Of a stretch of 64,000 nucleotides of DNA, positions 28,860 to 39,018 are shown piece after piece (position 1 is the stretch's first letter; every line of letters starts with the position of its first letter). Under the pieces are notes generated by a model. It was not told the DNA's origin. It saw only the letters and a program-made list of their open reading frames with translations, and searched no databases. The position numbers and the translations under genes are program-made. The stretch comes from an uncultured Hyphomonadaceae bacterium (GTDB lineage: Bacteria > Pseudomonadota > Alphaproteobacteria > Caulobacterales > Hyphomonadaceae), in contig CALKFG010000006.1 of the NCBI GenBank assembly GCA_938084575.1, forward strand, positions 1 through 64,000, written 5' to 3'.

Positions 28860-30032
28860 TTAATTCTCTGAAAGATCGAAGATTTGTGTTGATAGTGTGA
28901 TTTCGACCACAATCCCCGAAGATTTCGCATAAATGTCCGGTCCAGCCAGTTTGTCCTCGATGAGGGATAAGCCGATTCCTGCATTTTCGGAGAGCGTATA
29001 CCTGCTGCCAATGCGCCAAGTTCTGGATTTGGGGCGAGGATTGGACAGATCCGCCTCGCCGTAATTCAGGCTCAGGCCTATCCGGCCGACCCGACGTCCC
29101 AGGCCTGCCGACCAGGCTGTGTAGTCCCCTGAAACCTGCCCGTCATCGCTGTTGAGCCAGGACAGGCCGGTTGTCCATTCGCCCTGGGTCAGGCGCAGGC
29201 CGGCTGACCAGGTTTCGACGGCGTCGCGGTGGGTCGCCCGTCCGCTATTCCGCCCATCCAGCTGGCCGCGGGACCAGGCCAGGGTGCCCTCGAGCTTCAG
29301 ATCACGGTCACGCAGGGAACGCGACCCGTTAAGCGCAACCTCGATGGCGCGATTGAGGTCCTCCGGGGCGAGACCAATGCGCCGGTCCAGACCATCGGCG
29401 GAGGCCTCAGGCGTCAGGGAGACGCCTGCGCGCAGCCCCAGCAGGCGGGGGGTCGCATAGGACAGTTTCAGGCTTGGGCCGGTCAAATCATGCCGTGTTC
29501 GCAGCACGCTCAGCCCGGTGACGTCCAGCAAGGACGAATCCAGACGGGCATGGGTGAGTGTTTCAGGTGCACCCTCAAAGAACCGGGCGGCGACGCCGCG
29601 ATCCTTGCCAATCCGGACTTCGCCATAGCCGCCATCGACCTGAAGATAAGCCGTCTCCAGCCGGGTCCGCAGCGCACCCCGGTTAAGTGGATCGCCTGAC
29701 CCGACGCCTGAGAATCCGCCGGTCGGTCCGCCCCCCGGCAAAGCAAAGAAGGCGACGCCGCCGGGCCGCTGGGGATGATCGGACTGGGCCCGCAGTGTTG
29801 TTCTGAGCCGCAGGCGGGTGCCATTTTCCAGAAGCGTGTCGACCTGGCCGTTGAGGCTCATCTCACCCAGCATCGATTCGCCGACGGCGGTGCCGTCTTC
29901 ATCCAGAACTGGCGCGACGACAATGATGCTTTCGAGATCAAGTTCGACATCCGCGGCGGATGCGACAGGTATGGACGCAGCCAGAAAGAACAGGGTCAGG
30001 GCGGCAATCGGGTGTGATGAAGGGATAAGCAT
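28860..30032 (-). CDS. porin-like outer membrane protein
   Basis: 390 residues, signal peptide ending at about residue 26 (LFFLAASIPVASA). The mature protein alternates polar and hydrophobic residues in short strands (RLRLRTTLRAQ, RLETAYLQVDGGYGEVRIGKDRG, TWRIGSRYTLSENAGIGLSL), as in general diffusion porins of the Gram-negative porin family. The GYGEVRIGKDRG stretch resembles the start of Porin_4 barrels. It ends ...IFDLSEN rather than in Phe, which is unusual for BAM substrates. Start ATG 30032 has AAAGGAA upstream. The NtrZ-like gene follows 49 bases downstream. Confidence 0.75.
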   Translation of the reverse strand: MLIPSSHPIAALTLFFLAASIPVASAADVELDLESIIVVAPVLDEDGTAVGESMLGEMSLNGQVDTLLENGTRLRLRTTLRAQSDHPQRPGGVAFFALPGGGPTGGFSGVGSGDPLNRGALRTRLETAYLQVDGGYGEVRIGKDRGVAARFFEGAPETLTHARLDSSLLDVTGLSVLRTRHDLTGPSLKLSYATPRLLGLRAGVSLTPEASADGLDRRIGLAPEDLNRAIEVALNGSRSLRDRDLKLEGTLAWSRGQLDGRNSGRATHRDAVETWSAGLRLTQGEWTTGLSWLNSDDGQVSGDYTAWSAGLGRRVGRIGLSLNYGEADLSNPRPKSRTWRIGSRYTLSENAGIGLSLIEDKLAGPDIYAKSSGIVVEITLSTQIFDLSEN

Positions 30033-30143
30033 CGGGTTCCTTTCTGCGCAATGCAGTAGATCGCAGATCGCCACTGGCAGGGCGTGTTTCAGGTGTTATA
30101 GATGATGATTGTCAACAGGATCTTGCCACCGGGAAGTGATCGA

Positions 30144-30575
30144 ATGAAGGCACATGGGATCGTCATCGCCGGGCTAAGCAGTGTGCTGCTCTTGTCCGGC
30201 TGTATATTCGGCGGAAACGGCCGGGACAAACCCGCCATGATTGATGAGATCACAGGCGGCGCAAATGCCTATCTCTGGCGCGCGAGCCTGGATGCATTGA
30301 AAGACCTGCCGCTTGAGAGTGCAGATCCGTTTGGCGGCACCATCATTTACGATTGGTCGTCCTATCCGGATATCCCGGATGAGCGCATTAAAGCGACCGT
30401 ATTTATTCTCGACTCGCGCCTGCGTGCTGACGGGGTCAAGGTGGCCGTGTTCCGGCAGGTCCGGACGAATGGGGAATGGAGCGACAGCACAGTGGACAGC
30501 AATACCGGCATCCAGCTGGAAAACGCGATCCTGACCCGTGCCCGCAATCTCAGAGCCAGCGAACTCGACGACTAG
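30144..30575 (+). CDS. DUF3576 lipoprotein
   Basis: 143 residues. A lipoprotein signal ends LLLSG-C20. The mature part, with PAMIDEITGGANAYLWRASLDAL, read as GANAYLWRASLDALKDLP, and ADPFGGTIIYDWSSYPDIPDER (read as FGGTIIYDW), matches the DUF3576 family, found almost only in alphaproteobacteria directly upstream of leuS and lptE. The conserved link to LptE suggests a role in the envelope. ATG 30144 follows GGGAAG; leuS begins 28 bases downstream. Confidence 0.85.
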   Translation: MKAHGIVIAGLSSVLLLSGCIFGGNGRDKPAMIDEITGGANAYLWRASLDALKDLPLESADPFGGTIIYDWSSYPDIPDERIKATVFILDSRLRADGVKVAVFRQVRTNGEWSDSTVDSNTGIQLENAILTRARNLRASELDD

Positions 30576-30603
30576 TCAGGCCGATTGAAAAGGGGATCGG
30601 GCC

Positions 30604-33213
30604 ATGTCCGAACGTTACGATCCGCAGCTTGCGGAACCCAAATGGCGTGAGGCCTGGGCCGAGGCTGACCTGTTCCGGGCTCTGCCTCCGGCGGAAGCGG
30701 GAGATGCCCCCAAGGCTTACGTGCTGGAGATGTTTCCCTATCCGTCCGGGCGCCTGCATGTCGGGCACGTCCGGAATTATGCCATGGGCGATGTCGTTGC
30801 CCGGCACAAAAAGGCCAAAGGGTACAATGTATTGCACCCTATGGGCTGGGACGCATTCGGCATGCCGGCAGAAAATGCGGCGATGGAGCGTGGCGTTCAT
30901 CCCGGCACATGGACCTATGCCAACATCGCTGCAATGAAGGCCCAGTTCCACAAGCTTGGTCTGTCCCTGGACTGGTCGCGTGAATTTGCGACATGTGATC
31001 CGGAATATTATGGCGAGCAGCAACGGCTGTTCCTGAAATTCATGGAAAAGGGTCTGGTCTACCGCAAGGCCTCGAAGGTGAATTGGGATCCGGTGGATCA
31101 GACCGTTCTGGCCAATGAGCAGGTCATTGATGGTCGTGGCTGGCGGTCCGGCGCCGTGGTCGAGCAGCGTGATCTGACGCAGTGGTTTTTCCGCATCACG
31201 GATTACGCTCAGGACCTTCTGGACAAGCTGGACACGCTGGAGCGCTGGCCGGAAAAAGTCCGGACCATGCAGGCCAATTGGATCGGCCGGTCTGAGGGCC
31301 TGCAAATGCGTTTTGAATGGGCCTGCCCGGCGCCGGAGGAGTTTGAGGCGGGCATAGATATTTTCACCACGCGGCCGGATACGCTGCATGGCGCGAGTTT
31401 TATCGCCCTGTCGCCGGATCACCCCCTGACCGAGGCTCTGGCGGGCCGGGACCCGGACCTGGCGGCTTTCCGGGCGCTTTGTGCGCAGGGCGGGACGTCT
31501 GAAGCAGATATTGAAAAGGCTGAAAAGATTGGCTTCGACACCGGGCTGCGGGTGGCTCATCCGCTGCGGCCGGGGGAAACGCTTCCTGTCTGGAGCGCCA
31601 ATTTCGTCTTGATGGGGTATGGCACGGGCGCCATTTTCGCCTGTCCGGCCCACGACCAGCGTGATTTTGACTTTGCCCGGAAATATGATCTGCCGGTCCT
31701 GCCGGTTGTTCGCCCCTCCGCTTCCGCCCCTGCGGCCGATCCGGCGGACGGGCTGTCCTGGGTCGTCACCGGCGCCGGCGAGGAGATGACGGAGGCCTAT
31801 ACCGGGCCAGGCACGATCATGAAGTCCGGTGACTGGGACGGGCTGTCCATCGATGCCGCGAAGAGCGCTGCGATCGAAGCCATGTCGGCGCGTGGCCTTG
31901 GCAGCCGAACGGTTAATTTCCGACTGCGCGACTGGGGTGTGTCGCGGCAGCGTTACTGGGGCTGCCCCATTCCGGTTGTACATTGCGCCAGCTGTGGGAT
32001 CGTCGCGGTGCCGGCCGAGGCACTTCCCGTGCGCTTGCCGGAGGATGTCAGCTTTGAAACGCCGGGAAACCCGCTGGTCCATCACCCGGACTGGAAGACG
32101 ACAACGTGTCCGGATTGCGGCGGGGAAGCCGAGCGCGAGACGGACACACTGGACACATTCAATGACTCCAGCTGGTATTTTGCTCGTTTTGCCAGTGCCG
32201 ACGACCGCGAGGAGCGGGCCTACTGGCTGCCGGTTGACCAGTATGTCGGAGGTGTCGAGCACGCCGTGTTGCACCTTCTTTATGCCCGCTTCTTTTCCCG
32301 GGCGATGCGGGATGTCGGCGAACTCGACCTCGCAGATGGTGAGCCGTTTGCCGGCCTGTTCACGCAGGGCATGGTCACTCACGCGACCTTCCGGGCCGGC
32401 GATGGCCGCTGGCTGCAGCCGGCGGAGGTCGAACTTCACGGAGGCCAGGCGATTGAGCGTGCGACAGGTCAGGCCGTTACGGTTGGCCCCGTCGAGAAAA
32501 TGTCCAAGTCGAAAAAGAACACGGTGGACCCGGACGCGATCATTTCTGAATTCGGTGCGGATACGGCGCGGTGGTTTGTCCTGTCGGACAGTCCACCGGA
32601 AAGAGATGTCGAATGGACTCAGGCAGGGGTCGAGGGTGCTGCACGGTTCATGCAGCGTGTCTGGAGCCTGTTCCGGTCCCTGTCCTTGCCCGCAGCGGAC
32701 GGTCTGGCAGAGGATGAGGCCGCGTCCCTTGACTTGCGCAGGGTGGCTCACAAGGCGACCAGGGCCATCGACAGTGCGATTGAAGAGTTCCGATTCAACT
32801 CAGCCATTGCGACCATGCATGACTGGGTGAACCAGATGAAGAAGGCGGAACAGATTGGCGAGTCGGTGCGCAACGCCCGCCTGGAAAGTGCCAGCATGCT
32901 GGCGCGCTGTCTCACCCCGTTTGTGCCACATCTGGCGGAATCCTGCTGGACCCTGATTGGACAGCCGGGCCTGGTCTCGGCGGCCCCGTGGCCTGAGGCC
33001 GACCCGGCGTTTCTGGTTGAGGACAGTGTCACCTTGCCGATCCAGGTCAATGGCAAGCGTCGGGCGGAAATCGCCGTGGCCAAGACCGCGACACCGGACA
33101 TGGTCGAAGCCAAAGCCCTGGCCCTGCCGGACCTGGCACCACACCTTGAAGGTAAATCGATCAAGAAAGTCATTGTGGTTCCGGGGCGGATCGTGAATAT
33201 CGTGGTTGCATGA
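30604..33213 (+). CDS. leuS: leucyl-tRNA synthetase
   Basis: 869 residues, normal for bacterial class I LeuRS. The HIGH motif appears as HVGH ([14 protein letters not shown]) and KMSKS as [13 protein letters not shown]; the editing domain lies between, with [10 protein letters not shown] and the zinc-binding insert CxxC ([15 protein letters not shown]). It charges tRNA-Leu. Overlaps lptE by 4 bases (ATGA). Confidence 0.98.
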   Translation: MSERYDPQLAEPKWREAWAEADLFRALPPAEAGDAPKAYVLEMFPYPSGRLHVGHVRNYAMGDVVARHKKAKGYNVLHPMGWDAFGMPAENAAMERGVHPGTWTYANIAAMKAQFHKLGLSLDWSREFATCDPEYYGEQQRLFLKFMEKGLVYRKASKVNWDPVDQTVLANEQVIDGRGWRSGAVVEQRDLTQWFFRITDYAQDLLDKLDTLERWPEKVRTMQANWIGRSEGLQMRFEWACPAPEEFEAGIDIFTTRPDTLHGASFIALSPDHPLTEALAGRDPDLAAFRALCAQGGTSEADIEKAEKIGFDTGLRVAHPLRPGETLPVWSANFVLMGYGTGAIFACPAHDQRDFDFARKYDLPVLPVVRPSASAPAADPADGLSWVVTGAGEEMTEAYTGPGTIMKSGDWDGLSIDAAKSAAIEAMSARGLGSRTVNFRLRDWGVSRQRYWGCPIPVVHCASCGIVAVPAEALPVRLPEDVSFETPGNPLVHHPDWKTTTCPDCGGEAERETDTLDTFNDSSWYFARFASADDREERAYWLPVDQYVGGVEHAVLHLLYARFFSRAMRDVGELDLADGEPFAGLFTQGMVTHATFRAGDGRWLQPAEVELHGGQAIERATGQAVTVGPVEKMSKSKKNTVDPDAIISEFGADTARWFVLSDSPPERDVEWTQAGVEGAARFMQRVWSLFRSLSLPAADGLAEDEAASLDLRRVAHKATRAIDSAIEEFRFNSAIATMHDWVNQMKKAEQIGESVRNARLESASMLARCLTPFVPHLAESCWTLIGQPGLVSAAPWPEADPAFLVEDSVTLPIQVNGKRRAEIAVAKTATPDMVEAKALALPDLAPHLEGKSIKKVIVVPGRIVNIVVA

Positions 33214-33671
33214 AACAGCTTGTCCTCGCCTGTCTTATCTGTGTTCTGGCCGGCTGCGGTTTTACGCCGCTCTATGCGACTGGCGGCGGCGGCCAGATCG
33301 GGGTTGACCAGATCGAGGGACGTGCCGGTCATGCTCTGCGACAGCGGCTGATCGAGCGGTTGTCCATCGGCTTGCCCGGCGTCGATACGCCGGGACAGCT
33401 GAGTGTCCGGTTGGTCCAGGATCTTGACCGCCTGGCGCTTCAGCCCGATGAAGCTGCGGCGCGAACCGATGTGACGGTGCGGGCCGATTACACCCTGCGT
33501 CTTGGGGATCGAACGCTCAGCGGAACGGCGGAAGCGGTGTCCAGCTTTCAGGTCCCCGACTCACCGTTTGCCGATATTCCGGCCCAGATTGATGCGCAGG
33601 ACCGGGCCATGGTCATTCTTGCGCAACGCATCACAGACGATCTGCGGATCAAGACGGCCAATTTGGAATGA
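33210..33671 (+). CDS. lptE: LPS-assembly lipoprotein LptE
   Basis: 153 residues. Lipobox LAG-C16 followed by GFTPLY, the family hallmark. LptE plugs the LptD barrel in the outer membrane and delivers LPS to the surface. It lies in the conserved leuS-lptE-holA string, overlapping both neighbours by 4 bases, so its translation is probably coupled to leuS. Confidence 0.93.
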   Translation: MKQLVLACLICVLAGCGFTPLYATGGGGQIGVDQIEGRAGHALRQRLIERLSIGLPGVDTPGQLSVRLVQDLDRLALQPDEAAARTDVTVRADYTLRLGDRTLSGTAEAVSSFQVPDSPFADIPAQIDAQDRAMVILAQRITDDLRIKTANLE

Positions 33672-34696
33672 AACTGCAGGGGAGTGCGGCGCTTGCTTAT
33701 GCACGGGCTCCGGACCCTGGCCAGAAACTCGCGCTGGTTTTCGGCGACGATGAGGGCGTCGTGGGTGACACGGCGGCAAGCCTGATCACAGCGTGGCAGT
33801 CCTATGGCCCAAGTAGCGTGATTACGCTGGACGAGGACGAGGTCCGGCGGGCGCCGGAAACCCTGTTTGATCTGCTCGAGGCGCGCTCGCTCCTCGGGGA
33901 ACAAACAATCCTCAGGCTGCGCAGCGCCGGGGATAAATTATTTCCCCTCCTCAAGGACGTCCTGACCTTGGCCGCAACCGGTCCCGACCGTCTTGCCGCC
34001 TACCTCGTGGTGATGAGTGGCCCTCTGCGGCCGCGGTCGAAGCTGCGCGCCGGATTCGAAACTGCTTCTGAGGCCCGCGCCCTGCACGTATTTGCCGACA
34101 GTGCCAGCGATATGGCCGACCGGGTTCGGGCCTTCCTCCTGCAAAATCAGGTAGATATCGCGGCAGATGCCCTGTCCTTTTTTGTTGGGGGATTGCCCGG
34201 TCACCGCAGTCTGGCAAATGCGGAAATGGAGAAACTGGCAGTGTTTGCACAAGGTCTGGACCGTCCGGTCAGCGTGACTGATGTGCGGGCGCTGTGTGAG
34301 ACCAATGCCGACGAAAGCAGTCGCGCGGCCATTTTTGAAGCGCTTTCAGGTCAGATCGATTCGGCTCAGGCCGAACTGGACCGGGTCATGGATGCTGGCT
34401 TGTCGCCAATCAGCCTTCTTCGTCAATTTGAGATGGAAGCCAACCGACTGCTTGCCGCCCATGCCCTGCGCGGGACAGACAGCACGAATGTCGGCATGAA
34501 GTTGAAGCCCCCTGTCTTCCAGGCTGACTGGCCCCTCTTCGAACGGCGTTTGCGGAAATGGCCGGTGCCGAGGCTGGTCCGCTTGATTGAACGCGTTCAT
34601 GACCTGGAGGCAGATGCCAAGTCTCCGGGCGGGTCCGGCATGGCGGACGCGGCGACCCGGACTTTGTTCCTGGCTTTGGCGAAAGCCGCCTCCTGA
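33668..34696 (+). CDS. holA: DNA polymerase III subunit delta
   Basis: 342 residues. HolA opens the beta clamp within the clamp loader. N-terminal ATPase-like domain (KLALVFGDDEGVV, SLITAWQSYGP), the E/LL region ARSLLGEQTILRLR, and C-terminal helical domain (SPISLLRQFEMEANRLLAAH). Overlaps lptE by 4 bases. No Walker A, as expected for delta. Confidence 0.93.
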   Translation: MKLQGSAALAYARAPDPGQKLALVFGDDEGVVGDTAASLITAWQSYGPSSVITLDEDEVRRAPETLFDLLEARSLLGEQTILRLRSAGDKLFPLLKDVLTLAATGPDRLAAYLVVMSGPLRPRSKLRAGFETASEARALHVFADSASDMADRVRAFLLQNQVDIAADALSFFVGGLPGHRSLANAEMEKLAVFAQGLDRPVSVTDVRALCETNADESSRAAIFEALSGQIDSAQAELDRVMDAGLSPISLLRQFEMEANRLLAAHALRGTDSTNVGMKLKPPVFQADWPLFERRLRKWPVPRLVRLIERVHDLEADAKSPGGSGMADAATRTLFLALAKAAS

Positions 34697-34755
34697 CCGG
34701 GCGAGATCAGCTTTGGGGGCATGCAATCAAAAGCGAAGCCTGCTAGTCAAGCGTC

Positions 34756-35664
34756 ATGCGTTTTCAGGATTTCCTATTGCTGTCGGCGATCTGCCTGGTC
34801 TGGGGACTGAACCTTGTGGTGACGCGCTGGGTGATTTCGGAAGCGGGCTTGCCGCCCATTTTCTTTGCCGGCCTGCGCTTTCTGGGGATCGCGCTGGTTT
34901 TGGTCTGGTTTCTGCGCCCGCTGCCGCGGAATCTTGGCACCTTATTCCTGATCGCTATGGGTATGGGCGCCATCCACTTTACCCTGCTTTTTCTTGGACT
35001 GGCCCGGTCCGAAGCCAGCGCCGTTTCAATTGTTGGACAGCTTGGCGTGCCATTTTCCACACTGCTGAGCATGGCCTTTCTGGGCGAGACAGTGGGCTGG
35101 CGCCGCGGTTTGGGCATCATGCTGGCTTTTGCAGGAGCTGTTCTGATTGCATTTGATCCAGGACGGGTCAGTTTTTCTCTCGGCCTGCTCTACGTCGTGG
35201 CCGCCGCAGGGATCGCGTCTGGCGCCGGCATCCTGATGAAGAAAATGCCGCCGATCTCGGCATTGCAGATGCAGGCCTGGATCGGTCTGTTCAGCTTTGC
35301 GCCCTTGTTTGCACTGTCTGGCGTAATGGAGGCGGACGCAGATGGCTGGGGTCGGTTTATGCAGGGCGGCGTGTGGGTGTGGGCGGCGACGGCTTTCGCG
35401 GTTTTCGGCGTCAGCGTCTTCGGCCATGGCGGTTTTTATGCCCTGATCAAGAAATACGACGTGTCGCTGATTTCACCCCTCACCCTGATGACCCCCGTTT
35501 GGGGCGTGGTTTTGAGCGTTGCCATCTTGCAGGAGGAGCTGACGCTGCGTCTGATTACCGGCGCGGCCATATCACTTGGGGGTGTTTTTGTGATCCTGAT
35601 TCGGCCCAATCGCACGCTGCCTCAGGCGGCATTTGGCGATAAAATGCAGGGCCAGGTAAAGTGA
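34756..35664 (+). CDS. EamA/DMT-family transporter
   Basis: 302 residues, ten membrane helices in two EamA halves (LSAICLVWGLNLVVTRW at the start; LGLLYVVAAAGIASGAGI mid; WGVVLSVAILQEELTLRL near the end). It resembles YdeD-type exporters of O-acetylserine/cysteine, but the substrate is not determined by sequence. It ends in a GTGA overlap with the amidase gene. A 59-base gap separates it from holA. Confidence 0.88.
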   Translation: MRFQDFLLLSAICLVWGLNLVVTRWVISEAGLPPIFFAGLRFLGIALVLVWFLRPLPRNLGTLFLIAMGMGAIHFTLLFLGLARSEASAVSIVGQLGVPFSTLLSMAFLGETVGWRRGLGIMLAFAGAVLIAFDPGRVSFSLGLLYVVAAAGIASGAGILMKKMPPISALQMQAWIGLFSFAPLFALSGVMEADADGWGRFMQGGVWVWAATAFAVFGVSVFGHGGFYALIKKYDVSLISPLTLMTPVWGVVLSVAILQEELTLRLITGAAISLGGVFVILIRPNRTLPQAAFGDKMQGQVK

Positions 35665-36416
35665 AGGGCGCCATGCAGAGCAGCCCGAATTTCAATGACC
35701 GCCGTGGGCCTCTTGACATGCTGGTCCTGCATTACACCGGCATGGAAACCGGCGAAGCCGCACTGTTACGGATGTGCGATCCGTCGGCCGAGGTGTCTGC
35801 CCATTATATGATCTGGGAGGATGGGCGCCTGACCCAACTGGTGCCGGAGGATAAACGCGCCTGGCATGCTGGCGTGTCCAGCTGGCAGGGTGATACCGAC
35901 TTGAATTCGCGGTCAATCGGTATTGAAATCGTGAATGGCGGCCATGATGTTCCCCGGGCGGACGGAACCTTGCCGCCTTATCCCGAGGTCCAGATAGCGG
36001 CCGTGATTGAGCTGGCGCAAAGCATTCTGGCGCGCCATGCCATCCCGCAAAGCAGGATTGTCGGGCATTCGGATATTGCGCCCCTGCGCAAGCGTGATCC
36101 CGGGGAGCATTTCCCATGGGCCCAGCTGGCAGCGGCGGGGGTTGGCCTGTGGCCGGAGCCTGAAAAGGCGCCTGCCGGCTCTGTTCTGGTTGGACGGGGT
36201 CTGGGCCTTGGCGATAAGGGCGAACCTGTTGAGCGCCTGCATGCTCAGCTGCGCCGGATAGGATATGCAGTCCCGGATATGAGCGGATATGCGGGCCCGA
36301 CCGAGGCCGTCATTCGCGCCGTCCAGAGACGTTTCCGGCCCGACCGGGTTACCGGCCAGGCCGATCTCGAGACGCTGGTCATGATCCATCAACTTGCCGA
36401 CAGGGTCGCGGCTTAG
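35661..36416 (+). CDS. N-acetylmuramoyl-L-alanine amidase, AmpD/AmiD type
   Basis: 251 residues. Amidase_2 domain (about 20-150): first zinc His in MLVLHYTGM, then VSAHYMIWEDGRLTQLV, RSIGIEIVNGGH and the second His with catalytic residues in GHSDIAPLRKRDPGEHF. A peptidoglycan-binding-like domain (about 175-248) follows. It cleaves muropeptide amide bonds. No signal peptide is seen, so it may work in the cytosol as in AmpD. GTG 35661 overlaps the transporter stop; ATG 35673 with GAAGGG before it is an alternative start. Confidence 0.88.
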   Translation: MKGAMQSSPNFNDRRGPLDMLVLHYTGMETGEAALLRMCDPSAEVSAHYMIWEDGRLTQLVPEDKRAWHAGVSSWQGDTDLNSRSIGIEIVNGGHDVPRADGTLPPYPEVQIAAVIELAQSILARHAIPQSRIVGHSDIAPLRKRDPGEHFPWAQLAAAGVGLWPEPEKAPAGSVLVGRGLGLGDKGEPVERLHAQLRRIGYAVPDMSGYAGPTEAVIRAVQRRFRPDRVTGQADLETLVMIHQLADRVAA

Positions 36417-36454
36417 GCGATGAGCGCCTTTTATGCGCATCGTCTCTCACGGCT

Positions 36455-36484
36455 CTGTGCAAGTCCGTCAGCAGTCCCTATATA
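36455..36484 (+). promoter_or_regulatory. likely rnpB promoter
   Basis: TATATA at 36479-36484 lies just before the RNase P RNA 5' region and GTGCAA about 16 bases upstream could act as a -35 element. The short distance fits transcription starting within the first bases of the acceptor-like P1 helix. Confidence 0.45.
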
Positions 36485-36860
36485 GAAAGCGACCAGATGG
36501 CTGGGCAGCTGCTGGCCGCAAGGCTGGAGGAAAGTCCGGGCTCCATGGAGACAGGACGGCGGATAATGTCCGCCCGGTGTGAATCGAGGGAAAGTGCCAC
36601 AGAGAGCAGACCGCCCCGGATGCGTCCGGGGTAAGGGTGAAAGGGTGAGGTAAGAGCTCACCGGGGGGCTGGTAACAGCGCCCGCATGGTAAACCCCGTC
36701 CGGAGCAAGACCGAATAGGGGGTGCATATGGGCCGTCTCCGGCTCGCATCCCGGGTGTGTCGCACCAGGCACCGTGTGAGCGGTGTCGCAGATGAATGGC
36801 TGCCCATCCTGCTTCGGCAGGTGGACAGAACCCGGCTTACAGGCCGTCTGGTCACTCGCG
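36485..36860 (+). ncRNA. rnpB: RNase P RNA (type A)
   Basis: Catalytic RNA that trims tRNA 5' leaders. The conserved 5' part GAGGAAAGTCCGGGCTCC begins near 36525, and ACAGAACCCGGCTTACAGGC lies near 36826-36845. The P1 helix closes with GACCAGATGG (36491-36500) pairing to CCGTCTGGTC (36844-36853). AGAGCAGACCGCC and GGTAAGGGTGAAAGGG-type segments (CR regions) lie between. Ends are given to within a few bases. Confidence 0.95.
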
Positions 36861-36968
36861 CCTCTCCGCTCCCCGAGGCCCGTGAACATCCCGCTCCGAA
36901 TCCAAAGGGATGGATGATCAGGGCTGTCGGGACATGAAAGAGACAATCGGCTGGGCTGGCAGCAGAGC

Positions 36969-37766
36969 CTATAGGCTGGGCGTCACATCGCCCCAGACAA
37001 TGAAATGCGGATTGTCATAGCCGCGTTCAATCTTGCCATAGGTCAGTGGCGCGCCATCGACCTCGGTGACCCGGGCGCCGGCAGCCTCTGCCACAGCCTG
37101 TCCGGCGGCCGTGTCCCATTCCATGGTCCGTCCCATGCGGGGATAGAGGTCAGCTTCGCCAGCGGCAATCAGACAGAATTTCAAGGACGATCCGGCTGAG
37201 ATGATCTCGCCAATCTGATGGCCTTCCAGAAAGGTATCGGTTTCCTTGCTGCGGTGGGATTTCGAAGCGATGGCGGTCAGGCCGGAAGCAGGCGCCGGGC
37301 GAATCTGCAAGGGCTGGCGCGCCTCCATGGTGGGAAGGGCGCCGCCGGGTGCCACACGGGCCTGCCAGGCGCTGTGCCGGCTTTCGGCGACGAAGAGCCG
37401 CTCCAGAGCGGGCGCATAGACCACACCCATGACCGGGACACCCTGCTCGATTATGCCGATATTCACCGTGAACTCGCCGCGTTTGTTGACGAACTCCCGC
37501 GTGCCATCGAGGGGGTCGATCAGGGCGAACCGGCTGCCATGCTCGGGGATATGTCCAGCGGCCACCGCTTCTTCGGCGATCAGCGGCAGACCGGGCTCAA
37601 TCTGTCTCAAGGCGGTGAGAATCAGGTCTTCGGCGTTCTGGTCGGCTTCGGTTACCGGCGAGCTGTCATCTTTCTGGACGACGTCAAAGTCGGACACGTA
37701 GACCTGCATGATCAGTGATCCTGCATCGAGCGCAATTCGGGCGAGCTGGTCGGCAGTTACGGTCAT
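36969..37766 (-). CDS. cysQ: 3'(2'),5'-bisphosphate nucleotidase CysQ
   Basis: 265 residues, inositol-monophosphatase superfamily. Metal sites: the EEAVAAG segment, IDPLDGTREFVNKRGEFTVN (D-P-x-D-G-T) and EWDTAAGQAVAEAAG. It recycles the PAP left from sulfate assimilation. The start at 37766 has GGGGAT upstream; a longer in-frame extension overlaps rfbB and lacks conservation. It follows rfbB by 73 bases. Confidence 0.93.
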   Translation of the reverse strand: MTVTADQLARIALDAGSLIMQVYVSDFDVVQKDDSSPVTEADQNAEDLILTALRQIEPGLPLIAEEAVAAGHIPEHGSRFALIDPLDGTREFVNKRGEFTVNIGIIEQGVPVMGVVYAPALERLFVAESRHSAWQARVAPGGALPTMEARQPLQIRPAPASGLTAIASKSHRSKETDTFLEGHQIGEIISAGSSLKFCLIAAGEADLYPRMGRTMEWDTAAGQAVAEAAGARVTEVDGAPLTYGKIERGYDNPHFIVWGDVTPSL

Positions 37767-37839
37767 GGCGGATCCCCGGCTAATCATGTCTGTCGCGGTC
37801 GATAGGCGGAGGGGGAGAGCTTGGCAATGCCCATGGCGG

Positions 37840-38916
37840 CTAAAGACCCAGCCGCTCTCCGTTATATCTGTCCCGTATGGTGGCCTGCCACCAGGCGGGG
37901 TGACTGAGATACCAGTCGACAGTTGCGGCGAGACCGGTTTCAAAGTCCTGCAGGGGAGCCCAGCCGAAGTCGGTTTCGATCCGGGTTGGGTCAAGCCCAT
38001 AGCGCCGGTCATGCCCGGGACGGTCGGTGACGTATTGAATGCGCGTCCAGCTGTCGGGCAGGTCCGGTCGCCGGGCGGAAATTGCGTCACAAAGGGATTT
38101 CACCACCGACAAATTGGTTCGTTGTGAGCGCGCACCGACAACGTAACGCGTGTTCAGGACGTCGGCGTTGAGCAGGGTGATGAGTGCGCGGGCGAAATCG
38201 TCGACATGCAGCCAATCGCGGACCTGAAGGCCGTCTCCATAGATCGGCAAATGAGCGCCGAGAAGTGCCTTGGTAATCATCAGCGGCACCAGTTTTTCAG
38301 GGAACTGCCGGGGGCCGTATGCATTCGTTCCGTAGGCTATGGTGACGGGGAGTCCGTGGGTAATGCGCGCCGCCTCGGCGAGCTGGTCGGCCCCGGCCTT
38401 GGTCGCAGCATAGGGAGAGCGGGGGGCGTAAGGGGTGCTTTCATCGGCCAGGTCGGGATCTGTGAGTGTGCCAAATACTTCATCAGTGGAGACGTGTATC
38501 AGGCGAAATGGGCGCATCCTTTTTGCGTCAAGGGCCTGCCAATAGTCTCGCGTGACATCCAGGAGTGTCTGTGTCCCGACAAGATTGGTCATGACGAAAT
38601 CCGGAGCCCCCATGATCGATCGGTCCACATGGGTCTCTGCTGCCAAATGTATCACCGCATCAGGCTGGTATGTCGCGAAGAGGGCGGTCAGTGCCTCCCG
38701 ATCACAGACGTCGCCCTGCACGAAGCTGTAGCGTGCTTCCGGCACTTCGCGGACCGTGGCGTCAGGATTGGCCGCATAGGTCAGTTTGTCGAAATTGATC
38801 AGGCGGATCCCGGGCTGTTCGAGCAGCTGATCGCAAACCGTCGCCCCGATAAAGCCAGCGCCGCCGGTGACCAGCACTGTGCGCGGATCTGGGGCTGGGG
38901 AAACGGATGGTAACAT
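37840..38916 (-). CDS. rfbB: dTDP-glucose 4,6-dehydratase
   Basis: 358 residues, SDR fold. NAD motif GGAGFIGATVCDQL; catalytic Tyr/Lys in SPYAATKAGADQL; the substrate stretch HVSTDEVFGTL is typical. It makes dTDP-4-keto-6-deoxyglucose for rhamnose or amino-deoxysugars. The usual partners rfbA, rfbC and rfbD are not in this window, so they must lie elsewhere or the enzyme feeds another route. Divergent from kdsA across 102 bases. Confidence 0.93.
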   Translation of the reverse strand: MLPSVSPAPDPRTVLVTGGAGFIGATVCDQLLEQPGIRLINFDKLTYAANPDATVREVPEARYSFVQGDVCDREALTALFATYQPDAVIHLAAETHVDRSIMGAPDFVMTNLVGTQTLLDVTRDYWQALDAKRMRPFRLIHVSTDEVFGTLTDPDLADESTPYAPRSPYAATKAGADQLAEAARITHGLPVTIAYGTNAYGPRQFPEKLVPLMITKALLGAHLPIYGDGLQVRDWLHVDDFARALITLLNADVLNTRYVVGARSQRTNLSVVKSLCDAISARRPDLPDSWTRIQYVTDRPGHDRRYGLDPTRIETDFGWAPLQDFETGLAATVDWYLSHPAWWQATIRDRYNGERLGL

Positions 38917-39018
38917 GAGCGCCGATCTAGCTATGTCTTTTGGTCTGGTCTAGATCGGCCCGGCGTTTAAAACTCGCAGGGCCCCACATTAGCGGGCTCT
39001 GCCCGATAGGAGTTGCTT

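Noticed and set aside
30550-32751. 733-codon open frame on the minus strand
   Set aside because: It lies opposite leuS, whose HIGH and KMSKS motifs are intact; the antisense frame has no family resemblance.
36431-36946. Protein-coding frames across 36430-36950
   Set aside because: The segment is RNase P RNA with conserved catalytic-core sequence; frames opposite it are fortuitous.
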